Of a DNA stretch of 64,000 nucleotides, positions 50,203 through 59,251 are shown one piece after another. The notes under the pieces were generated by a model that was not told the DNA's origin, made no database searches, and saw only the letters and a list, made by a program, of their open reading frames with translations. The DNA comes from an uncultured Clostridia bacterium. GTDB lineage: Bacteria > Bacillota > Clostridia > Oscillospirales > Acutalibacteraceae. Location of the stretch: contig CALWVN010000004.1 of NCBI GenBank assembly GCA_944384995.1, positions 48,993 through 112,992 of the forward strand, given 5' to 3'. How positions within the stretch are numbered: the first letter of the stretch is position 1; the number at the start of each line of letters is the position of its first letter. The position numbers and the translations under genes are program-made.

Positions 50203-51333
50203 ATGGAAAGCTATCTCGACAACAGCGCAACCACACAGCCGTGTAAAGAGGCGGTGGCTGCCGCAGTGGACGCGATGACCGAGCACTTCGGCAATCCGTC
50301 ATCTTTGCATCAAAACGGTATGGCGGCACAGCAGCAGCTCGAACGCGCGCGAAAAACGATCGCGGACAGCCTTCGCGCCGAAAGCGGCGAGATCGTCTTC
50401 ACCCCAAGCGGCACGGCGGCGAACAACACGGCGATCTTCGGCGCTGTGGCCCGATACCGCAGCGGGAAGATCGTGACTTCCGCCATGGAGCATCCGAGCG
50501 TCGAGCAGTGCATGCAGGCGCTCGAAGCGCGGGGCTTTACGGTCGTGCGATTGCACCCTAACAAAAACGGACATATCGCCGAAGAGCAGATCGCCGAGGC
50601 GGTGGATGAGAAAACCGTGCTCATAAGTCTGATGGCGGTCAACAATGAGGTCGGCAGCGTCCTGCCGTATTCGGCGCTCGGGCGCATTGTGCGCGCCAAA
50701 AAATCGCCCGCACTCGTGCATGTGGACGCGGTGCAGGGCTTTTTGAAGCTGCCCATCGTGCCGAAAAAATGCGGCATCGATCTGTTGAGCGTCAGCGCGC
50801 ACAAGGTGCACGGACTTAAGGGCGCAGGGGCTTTGTATGTGCGCAAGGGCGTGCGTATCAAGCCTTACTTACTCGGCGGCGGGCAGGAAAACGGGCTTTG
50901 CTCGGGCACGCAGCCCATGCCCGCCATTGCGGCGTTCGCGGCGGCGGTGCGCGCTTACGGCGACAGTGCAACGCACCTTGCCCATGTACGCGCGCTGCGT
51001 GATAGGCTTACGGAACAGTTGTCGGCGCTTTCGGGCGTGCAGGTCAATTCCCCGCCCGACGCGCTGCCGTACATCCTCAATATTTCCCTGTGCGGCGTGC
51101 CCGCGCAGGTCGGCGTCAACGCGCTGTCCGCACGCGGGGTGTGCGTTTCGGCGGGCTCTGCGTGCTCACGCGGGCACCGCAGCGCCGTGCTCACGGCAAT
51201 GGGGCTTTCCCCGGAGCGCATAGATACGGCGCTTCGCATCAGCCTCTCGCGCGGGACGACCGAAGCCGAGATCGACGCGTGCGCGTCGGCTGTGGCGGAC
51301 GTCCTCAAAACAATCGGCAAAAAAGGAACATAA
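50203..51333 (+). CDS. Cysteine desulfurase (NifS/NifZ-like)
   Basis: PLP enzyme that moves sulfur from cysteine to a persulfide. The 376-residue protein shows Y-L-D-N-S-A-T-T-Q at the start, the cofactor Lys in S-V-S-A-H-K-V-H-G (about 205), and the catalytic Cys in S-A-G-S-A-C-S-R-G (about 324). Placed directly before thiI, as nifZ is in Bacillus subtilis, so it most likely delivers sulfur to ThiI for tRNA thiolation. Confidence 0.92.
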   Translation: MESYLDNSATTQPCKEAVAAAVDAMTEHFGNPSSLHQNGMAAQQQLERARKTIADSLRAESGEIVFTPSGTAANNTAIFGAVARYRSGKIVTSAMEHPSVEQCMQALEARGFTVVRLHPNKNGHIAEEQIAEAVDEKTVLISLMAVNNEVGSVLPYSALGRIVRAKKSPALVHVDAVQGFLKLPIVPKKCGIDLLSVSAHKVHGLKGAGALYVRKGVRIKPYLLGGGQENGLCSGTQPMPAIAAFAAAVRAYGDSATHLAHVRALRDRLTEQLSALSGVQVNSPPDALPYILNISLCGVPAQVGVNALSARGVCVSAGSACSRGHRSAVLTAMGLSPERIDTALRISLSRGTTEAEIDACASAVADVLKTIGKKGT

Positions 51334-51337
51334 GATT

Positions 51338-52516
51338 ATGCAGGAAATCATACTCATCAAAAACGGCGAGCTCGCGCTCAAGGGGCTCAACCGGGCAACC
51401 TTTGAAAGCGTTTTGGTAAAAAATATCAAACGGCGGCTGCACGATTTAGGACATTTCGTCATAAACCGTTCACAATCTACGATTACAATAGAACCGACGG
51501 GATCGGACTTCGATACGGACGAGGCAGTTGAACGCCTGCGCCGTGTGTTCGGCATCGCCGCGTTCCAGCGCGCCGCTGCGGTGGAAAAACGCATGGACGC
51601 GATTTTGGAAACGGCGGGTGCGTATCTCCGGGAAGATATGGCGGGCATTTCTGCGTTCAAGGTGGAGTCCAAGCGTTCGGACAAAACGTTCCCTCTGACT
51701 TCGCCGCAGATCAGCGCGGAAGTCGGCGGCAAGCTGCTGGAAGCTTTTCCGCATCTGCATGTGGATGTGCACAACCCCGAAAAGATCGTCACGGTCGAAA
51801 TTCGCGAGCATGCGGCATACATCCACTGTGACCAGCTGAAGGGCGCGGGCGGCATGCCCGTCGGCACGGGCGGCAAGGCAATGCTGCTCATTTCCGGCGG
51901 CATCGACAGCCCGGTTGCGGGGTGGATGATGTCCAAGCGCGGCATCGTGCTTGACGCGGTGCATTTTGCATCGCCCCCGTACACCTCGCCGCAGTCGGAA
52001 ATGAAGGTGCACGATCTGCTCGGGCAGGTTGCACGTTATTCCGGGGACATCGGGCTTTACACCGTGCCGTTTACCGAAATTCAGGAGCAGATCCGCGACA
52101 ACTGCCCCGAAGCACTGTTCACGCTGGTGATGCGGCGGTTCATGATGCGCATTGCCGAGCGCATTGCGCGCCGTGAAAAATGCGATGCGCTCATTACGGG
52201 CGAAAGCGTGGGACAGGTCGCGAGCCAGACCATGCTCGCCTTAGGGTGCACGGACGCCGCGGCGACGCTGCCCGTGTTCCGTCCGCTCATCGGTATGGAC
52301 AAAGATGAGATCATCGTCCGCGCGCGGCAGATCGAGACGTTTGACATTTCCATCCGCCCGTATGAGGATTGCTGCACGGTCTTTACACCGCGCCACCCGC
52401 GCACGCGCCCGTCGCTTTCGCTTGTGGAAGCAGCGGAACAGAAGCTCGATGTAGAAGCACTCGTTTCCCGCGCGGCGCAGGATGCGAAATTTGAGATCAT
52501 AAGGAACGGTCGATAA
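51338..52516 (+). CDS. thiI: tRNA 4-thiouridine synthase ThiI
   Basis: Thiolates uridine-8 of tRNA, protecting against near-UV. The 392-residue form lacks the C-terminal rhodanese domain, as in other Firmicutes. Domains: N-terminal ferredoxin-like and THUMP (about 1-170), then a PP-loop ATPase with S-G-G-I-D-S-P-V-A-G-W at about 187-197. It starts four bases after the desulfurase. Confidence 0.94.
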   Translation: MQEIILIKNGELALKGLNRATFESVLVKNIKRRLHDLGHFVINRSQSTITIEPTGSDFDTDEAVERLRRVFGIAAFQRAAAVEKRMDAILETAGAYLREDMAGISAFKVESKRSDKTFPLTSPQISAEVGGKLLEAFPHLHVDVHNPEKIVTVEIREHAAYIHCDQLKGAGGMPVGTGGKAMLLISGGIDSPVAGWMMSKRGIVLDAVHFASPPYTSPQSEMKVHDLLGQVARYSGDIGLYTVPFTEIQEQIRDNCPEALFTLVMRRFMMRIAERIARREKCDALITGESVGQVASQTMLALGCTDAAATLPVFRPLIGMDKDEIIVRARQIETFDISIRPYEDCCTVFTPRHPRTRPSLSLVEAAEQKLDVEALVSRAAQDAKFEIIRNGR

Positions 52517-52517
52517 C

Positions 52518-52997
52518 ATGACGCTTGCGGAACAGGCGGTAAAAAAGCTGAAGGCACAGCATAAAACGCTCGTCACGGCGGAATCGTGCACGGGCGGATG
52601 GATCGCCAAGCGCATCACCGACATCGCCGGCGCGTCTGAGGTGTTTGAATGCGGCATCGTTTGCTATTCCAACCGCATCAAAACGGAGCTGCTCGGCGTG
52701 CGAAAGGAAACGCTCACCGAATTCGGCGCGGTCAGCGAACAGACCGCGCGGGAAATGGCGCTCGGTGCGCTGGATGTGTCAAAAGCGGATGTGGCGGTCG
52801 CGGTTACAGGAATCGCAGGTCCCGATTCCGATAATACGGGAAAACCTGTGGGGCTTGTATACATTGCTGTTGCAGACCGCACGCGCGTGGAAGTGCACGA
52901 GTTCCGCAATCACTTTACGGACAACGTCCGGGACAATAACCGCCGCGCTTCGGCGGACAATGCGCTTGCAGCTTTGGGGAGGTTCTTAGACACATGA
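52518..52997 (+). CDS. pncC: NMN amidohydrolase (PncC, CinA C-terminal domain)
   Basis: Deamidates nicotinamide mononucleotide to nicotinate mononucleotide. The 159-residue stand-alone CinA C-terminal domain has the catalytic loop A-E-S-C-T-G-G-W near residue 22, Y-S-N-R-I-K, G-A-V-S-E-Q-T-A-R-E-M and V-T-G-I-A-G-P-D. Its product enters the same NAD pathway as pncB at 29-30 kb. It lies one base after thiI and overlaps the first sortase by four bases. Confidence 0.92.
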   Translation: MTLAEQAVKKLKAQHKTLVTAESCTGGWIAKRITDIAGASEVFECGIVCYSNRIKTELLGVRKETLTEFGAVSEQTAREMALGALDVSKADVAVAVTGIAGPDSDNTGKPVGLVYIAVADRTRVEVHEFRNHFTDNVRDNNRRASADNALAALGRFLDT

Positions 52998-53956
52998 GCA
53001 CACAAAACGAGCAGGCCCCGCGCCCGAGAAAGCAAAAAAAACAGTCCCGCTTCAGCAAAACGGTCAACCGCGTCATTACGATCGTCGCGGTTCTGGTTCT
53101 GCTTGTGGCAGGGGCGGTGTGCGTCAAGTATTTTGTCGAGCTTTACCAGAACAAAAATCAGACTGAGGAACTCGCCGCGCTCGTGACGGAGTCCGAAGAA
53201 AACTATCCGGACGAACCGGCTTGGGTGCAGCCGAAATACCGGGAGCTTTATAACCAAAACAACGATTTCGTCGGCTGGATCACGGTGCCGAACACCGCGA
53301 TCAACCATCCCGTGATGCAGAGCGACGACAACGAGTATTACCTGCGGCGGGACTTCTATAAAAACTATCTGCGCCGCGGCACGGTGTTCATGGATTACCG
53401 CAACGACCCGGAAAACCTGAATGTGAACACCATTTTGTACGGGCACAACTATCTGGATTCCACAATGTTTTCCGATCTGGAGAAATATAAGGACATCGAG
53501 TTTTATAAGACGGCGCCCGTTATCGAGTTCAACACGATCTACGCCGACCACAAATGGAAGGTGTTTGCCGTGTTCCTGACGACGGCGTCCCCGGAGCTTG
53601 ACAACAACTATGTGTTCAATTACATTTACCCGTTCATGACGGAGTCGAGCTTTGCGGAATTCATCGACGAGGTCGCCAAGCGCAGCCTGTATGATACCGG
53701 CGTGGAGGTGCTGCCGACGGATAAGATCCTGACGCTTTCCACCTGCACGCGGGATATGGACATCACCAGCAAGCAGGAAAATGCGCGCTGTGTCGTGATG
53801 GCGCGGCTCGTGCGTGAGGGCGAGGACGAATCGGTGGATACGTCTCAGGCGACGGTGAATCCGAATCCGAAATATCCGCAGCTTTGGTATGACAAATACG
53901 GGATCGAAAACCCGTATAAGGATGATGAAAAATGGTACCCGAGAGGTGAGGGTTGA
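52994..53956 (+). CDS. srtB: Class B sortase
   Basis: Cell-surface transpeptidase joining sorting-signal proteins to peptidoglycan. Residues 1-25 are basic and cytoplasmic, 26-46 a membrane helix. The catalytic set is His151 (Y-G-H-N), Cys251 (L-S-T-C) and Arg265. The C terminus carries an extension Y-P-Q-L-W-Y-D-K-Y-G-I shared with the next gene. No obvious sorting-signal substrate (NPQTN- or LPXTG-like) is encoded in the window. Confidence 0.92.
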   Translation: MSTQNEQAPRPRKQKKQSRFSKTVNRVITIVAVLVLLVAGAVCVKYFVELYQNKNQTEELAALVTESEENYPDEPAWVQPKYRELYNQNNDFVGWITVPNTAINHPVMQSDDNEYYLRRDFYKNYLRRGTVFMDYRNDPENLNVNTILYGHNYLDSTMFSDLEKYKDIEFYKTAPVIEFNTIYADHKWKVFAVFLTTASPELDNNYVFNYIYPFMTESSFAEFIDEVAKRSLYDTGVEVLPTDKILTLSTCTRDMDITSKQENARCVVMARLVREGEDESVDTSQATVNPNPKYPQLWYDKYGIENPYKDDEKWYPRGEG

Positions 53957-55419
53957 TGCCGAAAAACGAAAAAGAACACGCGGAGGATATGCTTTCGTTT
54001 GACGAACTCAAGGATAAAGTGCAGCCGGATACGGACGAGACCGACCCTGAGGTTGCCGCGCTGCTTGATTCCCTGAGGGATATAGAACCGCCGCCCGAAC
54101 CGGCACAGACGCCCGCCGAAGCACAAACCCCTGCCGAAGCAGCGCCCGAAACGCCGAGTGAAGCGGAGAATTACAAAAGCATTTATAACGACGTGCTGCG
54201 TTCGGTGATGCAAAACGAACAGGAAAGCGAAAAGACCACCCGCAAAGCCAAGTTTTTATCGGATGAGAGCCAATTTGTCGATGTGACCGACCGGTATGAG
54301 GGGTTCGCCGATCTGCAAAAGCAGCCCGAAGCCGATCCCCCCGCTGCCGCAGCACCGGCGGAAGCGACACGGGAAACCGAAGCAAAAGCGCAAACCGAGA
54401 CGGAAGAAGTGCCCGCCGAGGAAAAGCAGTACCGCACTTTTAATGAGATCTTCAAAAGCGGGCTGCGCAAAATTTTCCCGAATAAGCGTGACACCGTCGG
54501 CGAAGGGATCCGCAAGGTGATCGTCGATCTGTCTGTGCTCGCGCTCGTTGCCTGCGGCGTCTATTTTGGCGTTTACGCCTATCAAAGCCATGCCGCAAAA
54601 GCGCAGCAGGCAGAGATCACCGGGCAGATCATTGCGGAGGATACCGTTGACAGCGAGAGCGATGTGTGGGCGGAATTCTTCGCGCAGTATCCCAATATCC
54701 AGCTTCCCGAGGGCATGATGGCAAAATACGCCTATCTGTATGCGATCAACCAGGACTTAGTCGGCTGGATCCGGATCCCGAATTCCATCGTCGATGTGCA
54801 GGTGGTGCAGAGCGAGGAAAACGGCGAATACCTGAAAAAAGATTTTTACGGCAATTACAGCCGCTACGGCTGCCCGTATATGGACTACCGCAACGATCCG
54901 AAATACCTCGGGCAGAACACCATTATTTACGGGCATCATATGAGCGACGGGCTGGTGTTCGCCGATCTCACCAAGTACAAGACCATAGAAGGCTTCCAGG
55001 AGTCTCCGATCATTCAGTTCGATACGCTGTACCGCAGCTACACCTTTAAGGTGTATGCCGTGCTCATTACAAACAGCCAGGCGGACGATGATAACGGGTA
55101 TATCTTCAACTATACCGTGACGGACTTCGGCTCCGAGGAAAACTTCATGGAATATATTGCGGCGGTGGATGAGCGCAAGCTGTATACGACCGGCGTGGAC
55201 ATTCAGCCCGGCGACAAGCTTTTGACACTGCAAACGTGCACCTATGAATTCTCCGACGCACGCCTGGTCGTCATCGGCAGGATGGTGCGCGACGGCGAGA
55301 GCACGTCGGTGGACACGAGTCTGGCGGTGGAAAATGCTTCGCCGCGCTATCCGCAGGCGTGGTATGACAAGCAGGGGATCGCGAACCCCTATGCGGACGC
55401 TGAAAAATGGATGCCGTAA
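53956..55419 (+). CDS. srtB: Second class B sortase with long acidic cytoplasmic tail
   Basis: A paralogue of the preceding gene but with a 185-residue N-terminal extension, rich in Glu, Pro, Ala and Thr (P-A-E-A-Q-T-P-A-E-A-A repeats), before the membrane helix (about 188-209). The sortase domain keeps His327 (Y-G-H-H), Cys428 (L-Q-T-C) and Arg436. The shared tail Y-P-Q-A-W-Y-D-K-Q-G-I-A-N-P-Y ends it. ATG 53956 overlaps the previous stop (TGATG). The cytoplasmic tail is unusual for sortases and suggests regulation or docking. Confidence 0.9.
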   Translation: MPKNEKEHAEDMLSFDELKDKVQPDTDETDPEVAALLDSLRDIEPPPEPAQTPAEAQTPAEAAPETPSEAENYKSIYNDVLRSVMQNEQESEKTTRKAKFLSDESQFVDVTDRYEGFADLQKQPEADPPAAAAPAEATRETEAKAQTETEEVPAEEKQYRTFNEIFKSGLRKIFPNKRDTVGEGIRKVIVDLSVLALVACGVYFGVYAYQSHAAKAQQAEITGQIIAEDTVDSESDVWAEFFAQYPNIQLPEGMMAKYAYLYAINQDLVGWIRIPNSIVDVQVVQSEENGEYLKKDFYGNYSRYGCPYMDYRNDPKYLGQNTIIYGHHMSDGLVFADLTKYKTIEGFQESPIIQFDTLYRSYTFKVYAVLITNSQADDDNGYIFNYTVTDFGSEENFMEYIAAVDERKLYTTGVDIQPGDKLLTLQTCTYEFSDARLVVIGRMVRDGESTSVDTSLAVENASPRYPQAWYDKQGIANPYADAEKWMP

Positions 55420-55447
55420 TCCGAGAGTAAGGGATGGATGAGAGAAC

Positions 55448-57559
55448 ATGGATATGAAACTGCTCGCATTGACGGCGGGGGAGGAGCACGCACATCTTTT
55501 GGTGCGTATCTCCGGTACGCTCAGCGGGTTTTGTGATACAGACACGGCGTTTGCTGCGTACCCGACGCTCAAAACGCTGCTGCCCGCCTTTGCTGAGGCG
55601 CTGAAGGCACAGGGTGTGATCGTGCTTGCCGTGGACGGCGCGAAGTACAATGCGATCCGTACTAAACTGTGCGCGGCGCTGTCGCTTGCGACGGTCGAAG
55701 ATCGGGCGCTTTATGAGCGCTTGTCCGAAAATACGGCGCTGCCGCCCGAGGAGATCGAGCAGATCGCCCGCGTGCCGAAAAATGCGGCGCTGTTCCCGAA
55801 CACGGATGGGCTGTATACGGGTCTTGCGGTGGAAAAGGGCAAACAGACCATCGTGTTTTTGCCGCTGGAGGAAGAAAGCCTTACGCACGTGCTCAAAAAC
55901 GGGCTGGTGCCGTATCTGATGCGCAAATCGGTCAAGGCGGAGAGCGCAGCGCCCGAAAAGCATGTGACACCTGCCCCCGAAGTATCTGCCGCCGCCGGTG
56001 AAGTGGTACGGCGTACGGTGAATCTGCTGCGTGAAAACAATGCTACGGTCGCCGTAAGCAGCACCCCGAGCGCGCAGATCATCCGTTCGCTCGGCGTAAA
56101 CACGCCGGATTTTGAAACGTTCTTCCTGTTTACACCCCATGTCGAGGACAAGGGCGATTACAGCATGACCGACTACGCCGCGCTGCTGGCAAAATCCGCC
56201 AAGGAGCTTTCAGGTGCAACGTTCGGTGCGTGCATTTCCGATGTCTGCGATGCTGAGGGCGGCACATATGTCTGCGTCACGGTGGCGGATGACAAGACCG
56301 CCGTGGTGCGCAAGCTCTACAAGGAGGATGACGAGACCGAGAACAGCTTCCTGCACGACGCCGCCGAGGAGCTCGTGGAACTGATCGGCGAAAAAGCAGC
56401 GGGCAAGGGCATGGTCGGCATCGAGGTCGCGGACGCAGCGAGCGAGAAAAGCAGCGGCGGGTTTCTTTCCAAGCCCGCCGGCAAGGTGACAATGTCCGTG
56501 ATCGCGCTGGTGCTTGTCGCAGCGGTCACGGTGGGCTGCATCTTCTTTGTCCGCGAACGCCGTGCGCGCGAAGCGCAAAGCACCACACAGCCGCCCATTG
56601 TGACGGAACAGCCCGACACGACCATTGCGCCGGTCGTGACCGACACGGTGACGATCTCGGAATTTATTTATAATGAAATGCAAAACGGCGTGCAGGAAAC
56701 GCCCGCCGAAACGACCACCGCCAGTGCGGCCGGCGTCGCGATCGATACGACCGGCGGCAGCACCGCCACGGGCGACGAGATCCCGTCGGAAATGATCGTC
56801 AACGGCAGGATGCTCGACGCCAAAGAGGCGGTCGCCCGCATGATCGAGGCGGAAATGGACAGCACCTACAATACCGAGGCGCTCAAGGCGCAGACGGTGG
56901 CGATATACACCTATCTCAAATACCGCAATACGAATTGGAAGATCACGGGCGTTACGCTCGCCGACGATTACAGCGACGAGGTCTACAATGCGGTGCGCGC
57001 GGTGTTCGGCGAATATCTGAGCTTCAACGGCGCGCCGGCATTCACGCCGTTCTTCCGCCTTTCGGCAGGCAGAACCGCCGCCTGTGAGACGGTGTTCGGC
57101 ACAAGCTACGCGTATCTGCGTGCGGCGGACAGCATTTCCGACCGCACGGAGGACGGGTACTTAACGCAGCTCATCATTCCGGCAGACGAGATCCGGGAAC
57201 TCGTAGAAGCCTATGACGCGAGCATCACGCTCGGCGAGGAAACCGCCGACTGGCTGGAGGTAACGGAGCACGACGGCGCGGTGGATACGGGAACGGGCTA
57301 TGTGCACACCATCCGCGTCGGCGACCGCGAGATCTCGGGCAGGGAGTTTGTAGACGTGGTCATGGCAGGGAAAAACCTGCCGTCCGTGTGCTTCTCGGTG
57401 ATGTATCAGAGCGAAACCAATGAATTTCTGTTCGAGGTCTACGGTATCGGCTACGGCGTCGGTATGAGCCAGCGCGGCGCGGACCGTATGGCGGCAACGG
57501 GCGCGGAATACACGGAAATATTGTCCCGCTATTACAGCGGTACACAGCTTACGGTTTAA
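55448..57559 (+). CDS. CinA-like pseudoenzyme fused to an extracytoplasmic SpoIID/LytB domain
   Basis: A 703-residue single-pass membrane protein. Residues about 1-160 resemble the CinA N-terminal MoCF domain: the line from VIVLAVDG to P-K-N-A-A-L-F-P-N-T-D-G and L-P-L-E-E-E-S-L aligns with CinA, but the catalytic T-G-G-L-G-P-T is lost. Residues 188-315 resemble the NMN-amidase domain, with A-E-S-x-T-G-G changed to A-V-S-S-T-P-S. A membrane helix (about 347-368) and a Thr/Pro linker follow. The C-terminal SpoIID domain (about 445-703) is intact, with catalytic Glu469 in E-A-E-M, A-L-K-A-Q and G-Y-G-V-G-M-S-Q-R-G. SpoIID is a peptidoglycan lytic transglycosylase. Confidence 0.82.
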   Translation: MDMKLLALTAGEEHAHLLVRISGTLSGFCDTDTAFAAYPTLKTLLPAFAEALKAQGVIVLAVDGAKYNAIRTKLCAALSLATVEDRALYERLSENTALPPEEIEQIARVPKNAALFPNTDGLYTGLAVEKGKQTIVFLPLEEESLTHVLKNGLVPYLMRKSVKAESAAPEKHVTPAPEVSAAAGEVVRRTVNLLRENNATVAVSSTPSAQIIRSLGVNTPDFETFFLFTPHVEDKGDYSMTDYAALLAKSAKELSGATFGACISDVCDAEGGTYVCVTVADDKTAVVRKLYKEDDETENSFLHDAAEELVELIGEKAAGKGMVGIEVADAASEKSSGGFLSKPAGKVTMSVIALVLVAAVTVGCIFFVRERRAREAQSTTQPPIVTEQPDTTIAPVVTDTVTISEFIYNEMQNGVQETPAETTTASAAGVAIDTTGGSTATGDEIPSEMIVNGRMLDAKEAVARMIEAEMDSTYNTEALKAQTVAIYTYLKYRNTNWKITGVTLADDYSDEVYNAVRAVFGEYLSFNGAPAFTPFFRLSAGRTAACETVFGTSYAYLRAADSISDRTEDGYLTQLIIPADEIRELVEAYDASITLGEETADWLEVTEHDGAVDTGTGYVHTIRVGDREISGREFVDVVMAGKNLPSVCFSVMYQSETNEFLFEVYGIGYGVGMSQRGADRMAATGAEYTEILSRYYSGTQLTV

Positions 57560-57586
57560 GCATAATTTTTTCGGGAGGAATGAACT

Positions 57587-58603
57587 ATGGCAATTCTGGT
57601 AACGGGCGGTACGGGCTTTATCGGTTCGCACACCTGCATCGCACTCACGGAGGCGGGGTATGACGCCGTCATCGTGGATAATTACTACAATTCCAGCCCC
57701 AAGTCGCTCGAACGCATCAACGAGTTGTGCGGCAAGGAACTGAAATTCTATGAGTGCGATATCCGCGACCGCGAGGGGATGACGCGCGTTTTCAAGGAAA
57801 ACAAGATCGACGCGGTGATTCATTTTGCGGGGCTCAAAGCGGTGGGCGAATCCTGCCAAAAGCCGATGGAATATTATGACAACAACATCGGCGGCACACT
57901 GACGCTCTGCGAGGTTATGCGCGACTGCGGCTGTAAGAACATTGTTTTCAGCTCATCCGCGACGGTGTACGGCATGCACAATGTCTCTCCACTCAAGGAA
58001 ACCATGCCCGCAGGCGGTACGACGAACCCCTACGGCACGACCAAATACATGATTGAGATCATTTTGGAAGACATTTACAAGGCGGACAACGACTGGAACG
58101 TCACACTGCTTCGCTATTTTAATCCTATCGGGGCGCATAAAAGCGGCAGAATCGGTGAAAATCCGAACGGGATCCCGAATAATCTCATGCCTTACATTAC
58201 GCAGGTCGCGGTCGGTAAACTGCCTGAGCTTTCGATCTACGGCGACGATTACGACACCAAGGACGGTACCGGTGTGCGCGATTATATCCATGTGGTCGAT
58301 CTCGCAGAAGGGCACGTTAAGGCGCTCGACAACATTTTGTCCGGCAAACGCGGCGTGCAGATTTTCAACCTCGGCACCGGCGTCGGGTACAGCGTTTTGG
58401 ATATCGTGCATGCCTTTGAAGAAGCAAACGGCGTAAAGATCCCGTATAAGATCGTGGGCAGACGCCCCGGCGACATTGCCACCTGCTATTCCGACCCGAC
58501 CAAAGCAAAAGAGGTGCTCGGCTGGCAGGCGAAACGCGGCCTTGCCGAGATGTGCGAAGACTCGTGGCGTTGGCAGAAGCAGAATCCCAACGGATTTGAA
58601 TAA
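57587..58603 (+). CDS. galE: UDP-glucose 4-epimerase
   Basis: Interconverts UDP-glucose and UDP-galactose with bound NAD. The 338-residue SDR enzyme has GGTGFIGSHT (6-15), the catalytic Ser-Tyr-Lys set (S-S-S-A-T-V-Y and Y-G-T-T-K, Lys at about 153) and the family L-R-Y-F-N-P-I-G-A-H. It starts 27 bases after the SpoIID fusion, with GGGAGGA before the ATG, so it is in the same transcript. Confidence 0.95.
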   Translation: MAILVTGGTGFIGSHTCIALTEAGYDAVIVDNYYNSSPKSLERINELCGKELKFYECDIRDREGMTRVFKENKIDAVIHFAGLKAVGESCQKPMEYYDNNIGGTLTLCEVMRDCGCKNIVFSSSATVYGMHNVSPLKETMPAGGTTNPYGTTKYMIEIILEDIYKADNDWNVTLLRYFNPIGAHKSGRIGENPNGIPNNLMPYITQVAVGKLPELSIYGDDYDTKDGTGVRDYIHVVDLAEGHVKALDNILSGKRGVQIFNLGTGVGYSVLDIVHAFEEANGVKIPYKIVGRRPGDIATCYSDPTKAKEVLGWQAKRGLAEMCEDSWRWQKQNPNGFE

Positions 58604-58653
58604 AACCTACCCGTAAAAAAGCGGCAACCTCTGCCGCAAACAGGAGGAAAAAC

Positions 58654-59229
58654 ATGAAAAGCAAAAAGTCTCTTTGGATCACGCTTGCCGTGGTGGCGGT
58701 CGTCGTGATCGCTGTCGTGGGTTGGATCATGTCCACCTACAACGGGCTTGTGGAAACGCGCGAGCAGGTGACCGCACAGCAGGCGACCGTACAAAGCCAG
58801 CTGCAAAGACGCGCCGACCTGATCCCGAATCTGGTCAGCACGGTGCAGGCGTACGCCACGCATGAGGAAGAGGTTTACACCGCCCTTGCCGACGCACGCG
58901 CGGCGCTCGCGGGCGCGAGCACGGTCGACGAGCTCAACGAGGCAAACAGCGCTTTGGATTCCGCGCTCTCGCGGCTGCTCGTGGTGGTAGAAAACTACCC
59001 GGAACTGCAGGCTAGCCAAAATTTCATCAATTTGCAGGATGAGCTGGCGGGCACCGAAAACCGCATTGTGCAGGCACGCAATACGTACAACGATATGGCG
59101 CGTGAATACAATACACGCATTCAGCGCTTCCCGTCCTCTTTGATTGCGAGCATCGGCAATTTCGAACAGGCGGATTATTTTGAAGCCTCCGCAGAATCAC
59201 AGACCGTGCCGACTGTGAGCTTTGACTGA
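58654..59229 (+). CDS. lemA: LemA family protein
   Basis: Cell-envelope protein of unknown biochemical function. The 191 residues show an N-terminal membrane helix (about 5-27), then the LemA helical domain: Y-N-G-L-V-E-T-R-E-Q-V, the hallmark R-R-A-D-L-I-P-N-L-V, E-N-Y-P-E-L-Q-A-S-Q-N-F and Y-N-D-M-A-R-E-Y-N-T. Usually found beside a TPM-domain protein, as here. Confidence 0.92.
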   Translation: MKSKKSLWITLAVVAVVVIAVVGWIMSTYNGLVETREQVTAQQATVQSQLQRRADLIPNLVSTVQAYATHEEEVYTALADARAALAGASTVDELNEANSALDSALSRLLVVVENYPELQASQNFINLQDELAGTENRIVQARNTYNDMAREYNTRIQRFPSSLIASIGNFEQADYFEASAESQTVPTVSFD

Positions 59230-59251
59230 TGCAGGGCTTTGGAGGAGAAGG

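Noticed and set aside
58618-58640. Hairpin between galE and lemA as terminator
   Set aside because: A six-base stem GCGGCA/TGCCGC with no U-run; the gap is only 50 bases and both genes are on the same strand.
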